Positions 11,525-22,200 of a DNA stretch of 64,000 nt are shown in pieces. The stretch is from Candidula unifasciata (lineage: Eukaryota > Mollusca > Gastropoda > Stylommatophora > Geomitridae), in contig CAJHNH020002458.1 in assembly GCA_905116865.2 (NCBI GenBank), positions 435,402-499,401 on the forward strand. Reading direction: 5' to 3'. The translations under genes were made by a program, and so were the position numbers. Position 1 is the stretch's first letter. Every line of letters begins with the position of its first letter. The notes under the pieces were generated by a model, which worked only from the letters and a program-made list of their open reading frames with translations, had not been told where the DNA came from and did not search any database.

Positions 11525-13110
11525 TCACACCAAAAACGCTTCAGTTTCTGTTTTGTTTGTCCAGTCAACCAAGTTTATTTTGGTTAACTGATATTCTGCT
11601 TCCGCCACACTATTATCAGTAGCCCCTAAATATTTCATATCTTTACAATATTTATCTATGTCCTTTACTGGCTGAAGTATTTTGCTCACGGAAAAGAGTA
11701 AAATGTTTTTCAGTACATCTCGATTCGCAGGAAGTCTCTGCTTCAATTGCTTGAATAATGAGATAAAGAAATCTTGACAGCGCTTTCCAAAGTTGTTCTC
11801 TTCATTTTCTGTTAACAGTCCTTTTGTTTTTAAATCATCAATTGTTTATTTGATTTGATATCCAATGTGTGGCTTAGGAGCCAAATAGCTCTCTCTTTAG
11901 TTCAAGTGAGCAAATCAGCTGGAGAAGTTGGCAACACCAGTCTTTTACCAACTAAGTGAAATAGCAAAGTGAGATCGTCAAGTAATTTAACTTTAACAAC
12001 ATGTTTAGATTCGAAAAGTTTATGAACTTTTTACACTTCCATTAGAATAGGTTGTAAAAAGAGAAGGAATGCCAACTTTTTTTTTTTTTTCTACATTACT
12101 GTACATTCCATATAGTATTTCAGTTGTGTAGCACTTTTCACTTTGTCTTGTTATTTTGAAGTGTGTCTTTAACTCCAACCATTGGCTCACAATTCTTTCA
12201 ACTGCTGGTTGTATTGATAACCATCTAGTTTTGCAATCCGACAGAATTTTTAGTGGTGCGAAAACATCATTTAATGCTTTATGTAAGTTGTATTGCTGTT
12301 GTCTGACATATGATTTGGAAAACCAGTTATGTGTTTCAGCATAAAGGTATTTCAAATTCCTTGGTAAACATTCAGATGAAACATGTGATAATGCTAGCTG
12401 CAAGGAATGTCACACATTGTATTTGGATCAAAGATGAGATATATTCTTTCAATTAAGCATAAACGCCATTGTTGATACCAATCATCAGCGAGTCATTGTC
12501 GGTACCAACTGCAGTCAAACTCTTCGAGTCTAATTGTTTGTTGATTAAAAGTTTCTTCAGTTCCTGAACTATACTTTCTGCATCACACTTTTCCATCCGA
12601 AGATATGTAGAAACTACTTTGTCTTTACAGTTGCTGTAATATATAATACACACAATAAGCACTTTAAGTACAGAAGTGTCATTCGATTCATCTAGTAATA
12701 AATTATATTTATTTATAGAAATATCACAGATCAAATCTTGTTCAAAAGAAAATAAAGTATTTCTTACAATATGTATACACTTGCTGCGATGCATTTTTAC
12801 GTCATCAATAAATTTACTGTCAGAAATAGTGTTTTTAAACAAATCAATCAAATTGTCACAGCTCGAAATTGCACAATGACAACTTAAAAACATTGCGACA
12901 TCCTTCAACTTTTGATAATTCAGTAATCGGTTTAGTTTTTAAAACAGATGTCAGCGGTGAATGGAACTGCAGTTTTATGCTTTTTAGTCTCTGCATGACT
13001 CTTTAAGTCATGTATTGTCGCTTTAATTTCACACTTGCAGTACTTACAACGAGCCTTAGTCGAATCCCCATGAACTGCCATCGCATAGTCATCTTGCAGC
13101 CACTCATTTC
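11525..13110 (-). pseudogene. hAT transposase (BED finger, DUF4371/RNase H-like), broken
   Basis: Read on the minus strand, a BED-type zinc finger lies at about 12978-13052 (CKYCKCEIKATIHDLKSHAE then TKKH), preceded by a WLQDD tryptophan. Next comes the RNase H-like catalytic region at 12908-12453, with LLLDESNDTS and VGTDNDSLMIG, whose aspartates fit the hAT catalytic positions. A segment at 12403-12020 has HNWFSKSYVRQQQY and CKTRWLS, typical of DUF4371-containing hAT proteins. A further open piece lies at 11746-11525. Stops and frameshifts separate these pieces, so no active enzyme is encoded. The C-terminal dimerisation region is not clear. Confidence 0.88.
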
Positions 13111-13439
13111 GAATTTTTTTGCTCTACTGCTTTACTTTTGGCATGTTGAAGGGTTTTCCAGAGTGGAAGACACATATGAAGGTAAGCAATTAAAAAAAAA
13201 AAAACATCGAACCAACCCCCCCCCCCCTCCCCCCCCACAAAGTCAGCATCACAGCTATACTTCACAACACAGTGAGGATACACTTAAAAAAAAAGACAGT
13301 ATGATTTACGCGCGCTCTTAATCAGTACCGGGGCTGCCAGATTGTTGAACTTTGATCCCAGTGAGTTCAAATTTTAAGTAATCGCAGTTACTACAAAGTA
13401 CATGCCCAGACCAAAACAAAACGAAATGTGCAATAAATA

Positions 13440-13850
13440 TTTCATTCAGTCTTCTTCTTCTTCTTCTTCGATCCTTCTGTCAGAAAACTTATATCAGGAG
13501 GCCGGTAGCCTTTATGAAAGCTATCGTGCAATCCATATCCTCTTGTGTACCTTACAGTTTTGTCTTCATTGTGGTTGGAACAGGCCAGATTGCGTCTCTG
13601 TTGTCAGCATACAGTTGACAGTGTTGGAGCACATGCTCAGCATTTTCAGGTGCCACGCTGCAGGGACACGTCTCCGTATTTCCTACACCGAAAAATTTGA
13701 ACATATGTTGACGAAATCTGTTGTGCCCTGTCCTTAGTCTGAATATAATAGACTGTCCCTCTCTAGAGAGGCGATGAAGTGAGTCTTGGGGAGAAAATCT
13801 GGTGTGGGTATCCAGCCTCCTTTCTTGGATACTAGTATTTTCATTCAGTA
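13440..13850 (-). pseudogene. Nested LINE 3' fragment with zinc-knuckle tail
   Basis: The minus-strand reading gives HRLSREGQSIIFRLRTGHNR, then TETCPCSVAPENAEHVLQHC and an IWPVP block. This is the end of a non-LTR ORF downstream of RNase H (the CPCG...TEHLLQxCPLY...WPxP pattern). It ends at GTTTATGAAA-like codons (AFIKATG) and a stop. It lies inside the hAT element and therefore inserted after it. Confidence 0.85.
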
Positions 13851-14014
13851 ATTACTAGAATGAACTGAAATTTAAAAAAAAAATATATTAAATATCTAAT
13901 TCCAAATAAAAACCCATCTAGAATTACATCTACCATCTAGACGTCAAAAACACCATCTAGATACAAGGGAAAACATCTAGATCTGGATGTAAAACATCCA
14001 AAGTGGCAACACTA

Positions 14015-14022
14015 TCTGAGCA
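14015..14022. repeat. Right 8-bp target duplication of the hAT element
   Basis: TCTGAGCA matches 10992-10999 exactly. Confidence 0.9.
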
Positions 14023-14055
14023 TACGAAACCGAACGCAAAGAAGTCCCACAGACT

Positions 14056-14297
14056 CTCTACATCTCGTTGATATACTCATACGTCCTTTTTAGGTCGTAA
14101 TTTTTTGTTATTTAAAGCCCCACTCTGGCTTTTGCCAGGGGCCGCAATATAGGCAGGCCATAAATGTGGCCAATTGTCTGAACGCGGTTTCTGGGACCTC
14201 TCCACGGCGATCCTCATCCACATGGTGGCACTTTGTGTCATCTGGTGTTTATCGCTTGTGTGATGTCCTGGTGGGGTAGAAAGTCAGTCAGTCAGTC
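14056..14297 (+). mobile_element. SINE family E, full-length copy
   Basis: The copy is flanked by the perfect 13-bp duplication AGTCCCACAGACT (14043-14055 and 14298-14310). The head has a hairpin-like TACGTCC/GGTCGTA pair and the body carries GCCCCACTCTGGC opposite GCCAGGGGC. The 3' end is a run of AGTC repeats. No clear tRNA boxes are seen. Other copies are at 37671 (partial), 59171-59392 and 63065-63301. Confidence 0.9.
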
Positions 14298-14310
14298 AGT
14301 CCCACAGACT

Positions 14311-15060
14311 GCAAATCTGCACAGAGAAAAAAAAAAGGGAGGGGGAGGGATAACATATGAAAATAAAATTAGAGGCTTGCTAAAATAGGTTGTGCTGCAC
14401 CATGATATAGCACATGATTGTTGTTAACCACAACGAGCCAAATTTCCTTTTGAGAGAGAATAGAGTCGAAGAAGGAGAAGATGAAATTAATATTGTAGCA
14501 GTTTTCCGTGACAATAGCCAGCCAGGTTCTTATTTTTCCTCCCACAAGAATGACGTCATGGAGACATCAAGATGGCGTCTAAATTAATAATAGTCTTTGT
14601 TTATTACATGAATATCGTATTTCTGACTTAAGCCACGCACATTAGGATACTATTTGTTGTATTGGGGCACTAAGGACACCGAAACAAGCACATCGACTAC
14701 ATTTAACTCGTCAACGCATCATAGGTACTGGTACTGTAATGTAAATCTAAATCTTATTTAGTTAGTTATCATATAGTAACTCTGTTGTCATGATTTATTC
14801 ATTTTTTAAACAGTTTACTTGTTATTCACTTGTAAAGTCGTAGTAGTCTTATGATAATGTGGCAGCATATTTGGGCACGGCCCTTCTGAGGTTTCATTCG
14901 TTGGGAATAATTAGTGTAGTTGTAGTTAAAATCAGTTACTACCCCTACTGTTAGTGTTAGTACTTAGTACGCAGGGATGAATGAATCGGCATGCAGACTA
15001 CTCTACTTCACTATTTTAATGTTGCTAATCACAGGCAAAGATCTATGTGCATGTGTGTAT
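14311..15060. other. No recognisable gene
   Basis: AT-rich sequence with an A run and G-rich patch near 14325-14350. No coding or repeat signature was recognised. Confidence 0.4.
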
Positions 15061-15073
15061 GCTAGAGAGAAAG

Positions 15074-15075
15074 AG

Positions 15076-15137
<62 letters not shown>
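15074..15137. repeat. (GATA)n microsatellite
   Basis: About 15 copies of the tetranucleotide TAGA/GATA. Confidence 0.95.
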
Positions 15138-15309
15138 CATAGAAAGAGCGAGAGAGACGTGAATAGTCAGTTCCTTATAAGACATCTTGGCTCTCCTTTC
15201 AATACCGGACGAGGGCTGGACGGCTTAGTTCAGTTTAGTGGAAGTTCTCTCCCTTGATCGCACTGGAAACAGTGAGCGGAAAAGTCACGAAACAAATCAC
15301 ATACTTACC

Positions 15310-15450
15310 TATCATCATACGGTTGCGTGTAGGGTTGCGTACGCTTGCGTGTAGGGTTGCGTAGTCATTATACGGTTGCGTGTAGGTTTGCGTAGTCATC
15401 ATACTCTTGCGTGTAGGGTTGCCTATCATCATACGGTTGCATGTAGGGTT
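15310..15450. repeat. Subterminal GTTGCGTGTAGGGTTGCGTA repeats
   Basis: Four or more imperfect copies of a unit containing GTTGCGTGTAGG and TAGTCATCATAC lie just inside the left arm of the long-TIR element. Confidence 0.85.
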
Positions 15451-15451
15451 G

Positions 15452-15788
15452 CGTAGAGTTTGGGTTAGGGTTAGCGGTAGGGTTAGGGTTAGATGGGAAA
15501 ATTTTGACGTAGGAGTTCCAAATACTGGCCGACAATCTGATGCTTGTGGGAGTGGCACCAATGAAATTCTGCCAAATATGACGGCAATAGCGCGCGGCTG
15601 GTGCCCAATCGGTGGCGAATTGTCCGTAGCACCCACAGTCCGTCGACTGTTTGGGTGTGTATGTGACTGTGCGCGATTATAGGGAACTCCTGCGTCACAA
15701 TTGTCACATCTAACGCTAAACCTAACCCTACCCCTAACCCTATCCCTACCCCTAACCCTACCCTTAACCCTAACCCTACCCCTAACCA
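15452..15788. repeat. Inverted repeat with telomere-like arms
   Basis: The left arm has GGGTTAGGGTTAG repeats at about 15461-15492, the right arm has CCCTAACCC-type repeats at about 15712-15786. The homology continues inward: GATGGGAAAATTTTGACG and GTAGGAGTTCC on the left match the complement of the right arm at about 15683-15710. The telomere-like repeats are thus part of the inverted arms of a small element, about 337 bp, inside the long-TIR transposon. Confidence 0.8.
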
Positions 15789-16479
15789 CGCAAATTTATT
15801 GGTCATTTATTGTGACAAAACAACGGAATATTTCAGTCCGGCAAGAGTTAATTGCATTTCGTAGCTAGAAGAATTGCGCACTTAAAATAAACATAGTTGA
15901 ACATAGATGCAAGAAGAGTAGAAAATGTACGAAGGCGCACATAATTCATGACGTTTTTGTAGTGTTACTAGGAGACACCCTTAGAGCTAGATTCAACGAC
16001 TGCCCAGCCACACCATCGGCCTAACCCCAAGAAATCACAAATATAATATACGAATTCAGGTGAGATTTATAATGGTAGGGAGTAGCTGAGATCCCCTATA
16101 AGCCTTAGCTGTATCCTAAAATATGTTATCGAGATCCTACTATTCTATATTCTACAATCGTATAAATATTCCGTGACTTCATCAACCTTGATACTTGTCC
16201 GTTGGACAATTGTAACTATTTACTAGTCCCTACCTATTATGACGTTCTTAAAGTTACTATTCACAGTTAGGACTATGCAATAGCGAACCCTCCTTCCCTC
16301 TGTCATCTTTCCAGAAAATATTCATTCGGTCTACTTGTGTAAAGATCTTACAGAATAAACCATCATCCTGTGCCATGTGGTATCATCAGTTGGGTATACA
16401 TTACATTGCCTATGTTTATTATATTATGCAACATATAATTTGAGTAAAAGTCGTCAGCTTTGTGGGCATATAGGGTTGG

Positions 16480-16640
16480 CCTATGTTTTATAGACCAAGT
16501 GGTACCTAGGTGTTGATGTGGTCAACATCACACCTGCTGCCTTTACCCTCCATTACTATACCTGGTGTCCGTTCAAGGCGAAGTCAACCTGGGTTTTGGG
16601 ACTCGAACTAATAATACACATCGGCAAAAACCAAAAAAAC
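16480..16640 (-). repeat. SINE family B fragment, nested
   Basis: The minus strand carries the middle and head of family B (TATAGACCAAGTGGTACCTA, GATGTGGTCAACATCACACC, GGGACTCGAAC as a decayed box B). It lies within the long-TIR element. Confidence 0.6.
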
Positions 16641-16863
16641 ACAAAACCCAGATTTCCCCGCAGCGTAAAAAAAAACCCCCAGATCTGGGGGACACAACCA
16701 AGCATTGGCAGCCCTGATGTCGACCTCACTGTCTTCTTTGATTCGTCACTTTTCCGCTCACTGTTTCCAGTGCGGCCAAGGGAGAGAACTCCCACTAAAC
16801 TGAACTAAGCCGTCCAGCCCGCGTCCAGCCCTCGTCTGGTATTGAAAGGAGAGCCGACATCTT

Positions 16864-17290
16864 CATTACTCTTTTAATCTGTCCAGGGTATTCTCATCAT
16901 TCACTCATAAAACCTAGTCTTCACCACTTTGAAATAATTGTTCACTATCATCCAACTATCATATAACAGGATAGGATTTCTAAAACTCTAGAATGTTCTT
17001 ACTTGTCTCAATTGACAAGGAAAGATTGCAAAGAATAATGAATATTGAATATTCTTTATTTTGTTAAAAAAAAAACTTTTTTTTTGCAGCCATCTACATT
17101 AAACTTCTTAAATACATCTTTCATCTGCTGTTATCAAGGTACCTAAGTACTTAAATGTATCAGCTTACTTGAGGATTGCCCCTTAACTTTGATGCTCCAT
17201 TTTGGAGGTTGAATTTCTTTGTAATTACATTTGCTTCTGTTTTTCTGCTGTTCAAAGACCATTGTTTTGCAGTGATTCACATGAACATAA
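16864..17290 (-). repeat. LINE fragment, minus strand
   Basis: CATTACTCTTTTAATCTGTC followed by CAGGGTATTC is closely similar to 25297-25335, which belongs to a LINE reverse-transcriptase tail. The rest is AT-rich and decayed. The long-TIR element interrupted it. Confidence 0.55.
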
Positions 17291-17524
17291 CTTTTCATTT
17301 AAAAAAAAAACAGTGATAGAGCTGTCTACTCCTCTTAACATCTGAAGTGGTAGAAGAGAAAATAAAGAAGAAGAAAACTTCTGCACCTGATTCTGCCAAA
17401 ATATCTAGCAAAGCACTGCGGGTAGGCTATCACCAGGCAGAACTTCCATGAGAAACAGATGAAAACCAATTACTACCACGACTTCTCTTCTTTTAGATAC
17501 CTCAGTAAGTGTTAGGGGGAGATG

Positions 17525-17900
17525 TAAGGATTATCTGTCAACTATTTTAAATGTGTTGTTTAAAATGGTCTTCATTTTTTTTAAAGGTTGTTCTTTATGC
17601 CATCTTGTGCATCGTCTTCCCCTGGCTCTGTGTTCATTATATTTCTTAAGTGTGGCTCTGGTTGGTAGCTGGTACCAGGGCATTCTCATCAGATAGCCAA
17701 AGTATATCATTTGTTTGCTGATAGCCAAAGTATATCATCTGTTTGCTTTTTAATGAATTGTATGATAGTTTCAGTTTTATTTTTTTTCTAATTTCTTCAT
17801 TAGAATACCAGCTGATTAGATCAATTAAGCAGTAAAGCATTATTAAGCAGATAAAGTAAGCAGTCAAGATTTTCTAGACTTATCTCAGGAGAAATCAGCT
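17525..17900 (-). pseudogene. LINE reverse transcriptase tail, decayed
   Basis: The minus strand reads KQMIYFGYLMRMPWYQLPTR and ARGRRCTRWHKEQ. These correspond to the QQxxWFGHxxRM and RGRPRTRW blocks of the element at 6198-6596. A local duplication of the QMIYFGY segment is visible at 17690-17750. Confidence 0.75.
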
Positions 17901-18094
17901 TGGAAGCCCAATGGCAGCTGTCCTATTTGATTACAAAAGAGTAAGGAGACGACAGTTTAAAAAGTCTTGATGAATTGACCACAGTGCATTGGTGGGACAA
18001 GAACAGAGACCTGATTGGAGACTAGTTGTTGTGTGATATGGAGAAACGTGCATGTCCTGGCATTATAATCATCATCATCATCAAGTATCTTGCA

Positions 18095-18370
18095 GATTGA
18101 CAAGGGCAGTTATGCTTCTCCACAGCCTGCAGCCTCTAACAGCATTCATCAGCTCATGTGCTGACACACTTGCATGCCATGAAAGAAAAGGCTATCAAAA
18201 ATCTTTTTATTTTGTCTTCTCCTGTCTCTTGCTCCGCAAGTTTTTCTAAAGGTCTCACAGCATGTTCCAGTTTCCTTCTTCTCATAACATGGCCATATGC
18301 TACATGATGATAAGGATGTTTAATGGCAAGCTGCTTGGTTTTGGCTTTGAATTGAGAATCATTAATCATT
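18095..18370 (-). pseudogene. LINE reverse transcriptase tail of a second group
   Basis: The minus strand reads AYGHVMRRRKLEHAVRP followed by EKLAEQETGEDKIKRF. This is the GHVMRRxKLEH tail also seen at about 25100-25215. The two copies are independent insertions of one LINE group. Confidence 0.75.
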
Positions 18371-18539
18371 GAGACAATATCTGTCTCTCATCTCATAAAA
18401 TAATGACTAAGTAGATGTGACATTTGTTAGCATTTCATTCATAAACATACAGTAGTATCTTCTTATCTTTGTTCAGTTATTCATCAAAATTTTGGAGGAG
18501 AACGCAAGGATCTTCTATGTGCTCATTCTAATGCATGGT

Positions 18540-18960
18540 ATGAGTTGATCCTCGTGTATTTAAGGTGGTTCCCGTTTTTTATATTTTGTGTGATTTTCCG
18601 CTTGCTCTGTACTCAATATATTTCTTCTGCATTGTTCTCTGTGGTACCAGAACATTCTTGTCAGATGGCAAAACCATTTTGTCTGTTGCTCTTTAATGAA
18701 TTGGATGACTGGTTTCCATCCAAGTCTTCTTCTAATTTCTTCATTTCAGATTGTTACTCCACGAGCTTTTCTAAGACACCTTATGTCTGTTGTTATTATT
18801 TTGTACTTATTAGTTATAGCTTCTACATCAACATGGAATGACATTAGCCATTGCTGCCCATCAAGAATTGATCGCAAACTGTTCCTGTCCTCAACACTTA
18901 ACGGTAGAAGTGAAAATTGATAATGATGGGTTATTGTAAGGGTCCATGTTTGACACTGGT
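18540..18960 (-). pseudogene. LINE reverse transcriptase tail, decayed
   Basis: Minus-strand translation gives MTTDIRCLRKARGVTI, a stop, NEEIRRRLGWKPVIQFIKEQ and QTKWFCHLTRM. It belongs to the same group as 6198-6596 and is broken by stops. Confidence 0.8.
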
Positions 18961-19142
18961 AACATAGACGTGATCAAAAACAAGTACTTGTTAGATTTTC
19001 CTTGGTAAGCACAGGTATGCTTCTGTGTGTCAATAGTTTTATGTTGTCTTGTTGTTGTAGTATCTACTATACAGTAGGGTCATCCTAATGATTTTAAATA
19101 GTAAATTACTTTTTTATATCATAATTTTTCTTTCCTTTTCAG

Positions 19143-19188
19143 CATTTAGATGATTTGAGATTTTTCTGTGGCTTTCTGTGAGTTCAGG
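19143..19188 (+). other. 5' untranslated part of the sushi gene's exon 2
   Basis: A polypyrimidine tract (TTTTTCTTTCCTTTTCAG) ends at 19142, so transcription starts farther upstream and this exon is spliced to at least one non-coding exon. That exon and the promoter were not identified. Confidence 0.65.
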
Positions 19189-19261
19189 ATGGCACTCATT
19201 TATGGTTTACTGTGTCTCCATGTTGTGGCTTCTCTTGACACTACTTTAGCGATGACCGTTG
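19189..19261 (+). CDS. Sushi gene exon 2: start codon and signal peptide
   Basis: The ATG at 19189 starts MALIYGLLCLHVVASLDTTL, a short N-terminus with a hydrophobic core and a small-residue cleavage region near TTLA. The exon ends after the first base of a codon (phase 1) at the donor G|GTAAGT. Phase 1 after a signal peptide is the usual entry point for shuffled extracellular modules. Confidence 0.88.
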
Positions 19262-22200
19262 GTAAGTTATTGTTTAATACATTAATAGTGAAAGTGTTAT
19301 AAATTGTCATGTTGCAGATGTAGTACAGAGATGTGTTAGTGTAACAGGCTTATTTATAAACATAAATATTATTAATATCAGAGCCTCTCAAAGTAAGATT
19401 GTATATATAATAAACAAACAGACATTGTATTGATCAGCACTTATAGAAAGACATAGAAGGATAGAAGGACACACTTGACAATATAAAAATCGAAAGCTAT
19501 AGTTACCATGCCGGGAATCAAACCTGTCACTTCCGGATGGTGTGTGTGCCTCGCTATGAAAACAAGTGTACTAAGAACATGACAAGCTAGGAAGGTGTCT
19601 TCATTGGCCATGTCTGTCTTACAGCCTGGAATCCACAACTGAGGAATATGGACATAATTCATCCCAAAGCATTGAAATGGCACCATAGGTTAGATAAAAA
19701 TGTATTTATATTAACCAATCATAGGTCGAATAACAAACACAGCAACAGTTAAAAGTATGAGTGTGACCTTTGGTTGGAGGTGGGAGCCATTGTTTTGTTT
19801 ATGTGTATGCAAATGTTTATTTGTACGTAAAAATTAAACCTCAGGACAGTAGAGATAGGAAACCATCAGATTCACTGAGAAGAGAATTAGTAACAAAGAT
19901 AAATAGTATGGTATGGACATGGAAGGAGTAGCAGGAGGTATGAACGAACGAACAAACAGACTTTCTTTTTAAAAGGTCACTACAGTAGAACCTCGCTTAA
20001 CAAGCACAATTCGTTCCAGAATCATACTCGTTAAGCGAAACACTCGTTATGCGAAACAGTTTTTCTCACATAAATTAATGTAAAATACGATAATGCGTTC
20101 CATGTCGAAAAAAAAAAAATACTCACGAAATTCTATGTATAACGTTTATTCAAAGAAAATTAATCATCTTTTCTTCAAACGCGGAACGAACCCACCTGGA
20201 ATGCGAATTCGATTTGCAGGGGAAAAAAACTCGAAATAATTATGTTACAAAGCTAAATATTTTTTTTTTACTAGAAAAGATGTCTAGAGACATTTGTTTT
20301 TGCCGACGCTTCAAAATTTGGCAAAAATGCGACACAGCATTATCATTAAATAAATTTGCAACGCGCATAGCCACTTCCTTATTAGGGTGATGCTTCTCAA
20401 TGGAATATGCAACAGTTTGCCATGCTTTCAGCATTTCTCTTATTTCGCCAAAAGATTGTTGCTTTTCCGTTACCTCCTCCTCCTCCTCTGACAAACGTTT
20501 CTCCAAAACTTCTTGCAGTGAAACACAATGCAACTCATTAAGCTTTTGGGTGGTCAGCTCTTGGCTGTGCTCTTCCTCAAGCTCTTCAATATCACTGTTA
20601 TCCACCTAAAATCCCCTGATAGGGGCCAAAGACACAATTTCGTTGACTACAGGTTCCACAGGTACTGTCACTGACACCTTAAAGTCACAAATCAACAACG
20701 CTCTCCGGCCAAAGCTTCTTCCAAACAGAAGTTAGGGTTCTCTTGGTAACTCCCTTCCCCGCCTTGTCGATCATCTTGAGGCAGGCAACGATGTGGAAGT
20801 GATTTTTCTAAAACTCTTTGAGATGTTTGCAGGCATCTTTCATTATGTTTATGTTGTCCGCTGGCATCTTTCATTATGTTTATGCTGTCTGCAGGCACCT
20901 TTCATTATGTTTATGCTGTCTGCAGGCATCCTTCATTATGTTTATTCTGTCTGCAGTTATATTTCATTATGTTTATGCTGTCTGCAGGCACCTTTCATTA
21001 TGTTTATGCTGTCTGCAGGCACCTTTCATTATGTTTATGCTGTCTGCAGGCATCCTTCATTATGTTTATTCTGTCTGCAGGCTTATTTCATTATGTTCAT
21101 GTTGTCTGCAGGCATCTTTCATTATGTTTATGCTGTCTGCAGGCATCTTTCATTATGTTTATGCTGTCTGCAGGCATCTTTCATTATGTTTATGCTGTCT
21201 GCAGGCATCTTTCATTATGTTTATGCTGTCTGCAATTACATTTCACTATGTTTTTGCTTTCTCTACAGGTATATTTCAGTGTCCTACACAGGCCCCACTG
21301 GAGAATGGTAACACTGTAGAGAACAAGCTGCCAACACACATGATGCATTACTCTTGCAAATTTGGCTATCATTTAGAAGGTCCACCCAAACAGGAGTGTG
21401 TTAATGGATCATGGACCCCTGCGGAGGCACCCTTCTGTGTTCCAGACAGTAATGAAGGTATTAGTTGTTTTTGTTTTTCATGTGTGTGCCATAAGGAGTT
21501 CATCACCTGGTCACTGCGCAGTCAGGTTTAACTAACTGAGCTAGCGAGCTGAGCTCTTATAATCATAGAGTGGTTAGTCTCCTCCTATCGCTACCTAATG
21601 GTCCCCCCCCCTCCCCCCCCCCGCCCAAAAATGGAGCCCCAGAACCCACATGTAGAGAGGGGGAAATTACAAGAAAATTATGTTTGTGTGCTATTTTCCC
21701 TGTTTTTGTTCCCCACAAGAAGACTGATTTGACATTAGATGAAATATTTTTCAATTGAGCAGATTTAATTTTTTTTGACTGTTTTTCTTTTCAGTTTCAT
21801 GCATTTCTGGCCCAGTAATTCTGAATGCTAGAGTGGAATACAACAACGGGGACTTCACATTTCCAAAGGTGCAGGGAAGTGTAGCTACCGTGCTGTGTGA
21901 GCATGGCTACTCAAGTGAAGACACATTCCAAACAAGTTACATCATCATGTGTGGTCTCAGTGGATTGTGGGCTTTGCCAGATGGTTCAATCCGTCTGCCA
22001 GCTTGTACAAGTGAGAGCACAGTTTTTTTTTTTACTTGTTTCAGTGGGCATTGGCACATGTCTGGATTTATTAAGGCAGTTTCATAATTTTGACATGCTG
22101 GGTGTTTGATTTGGCACCTGACCTTTTTGCATAAATTTTGACAACAGTATGAGCATCTGCAATAGCATTCTTCTTCTTCACTTCTTGTTTTGCCACTCAG

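Larger units (their letters stand above)
11000..14014 (-). mobile_element. hAT-superfamily DNA transposon, complete ends, decayed
   Basis: The element is 3,015 bp. Its termini are CAGTGATGCCACTTT and, on the other strand, TAGTGTTGCCACTTT (13 of 15 identical), and it is flanked by a perfect 8-bp duplication TCTGAGCA, as expected for hAT. Both subterminal regions carry repeated CATCTAGA/ATCTAGA motifs (about five at 11040-11095 and four at 13917-13982), likely transposase-binding sites. The transposase reads on the minus strand. A piece of LINE is nested between the zinc-finger region and the right end. Confidence 0.92.
15189..16855. mobile_element. Long-TIR non-autonomous DNA transposon with 8-bp duplication
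   Basis: Terminal inverted repeats of about 103 bp (15189-15291) and 114 bp (16742-16855) start with GGCTCTCCTTTCAATACC. The right arm has an extra copy of about 11 bp of the CTGGACG region. The perfect 8-bp target duplication GACATCTT lies at 15181-15188 and 16856-16863. The interior has no transposase. GG termini with an 8-bp duplication point to Merlin or an unassigned superfamily; hAT elements normally start CAG or TAG. The element landed in an antisense LINE tail, whose sequence resumes at 16864. Confidence 0.9.

Noticed and set aside
15461..15786. Head-to-head telomere repeats as an ancestral chromosome-fusion site
   Set aside because: Inverted homology extends past the repeats and the region lies within a transposon with its own target duplication.
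20818..21531. 237-codon open frame that includes the first sushi exon
   Set aside because: The part before 21269 is the 31-bp array inside an intron, and the part after 21457 is intronic. The splice sites and phases fit the shorter exon. Possible alternative acceptors are reported as a finding instead.
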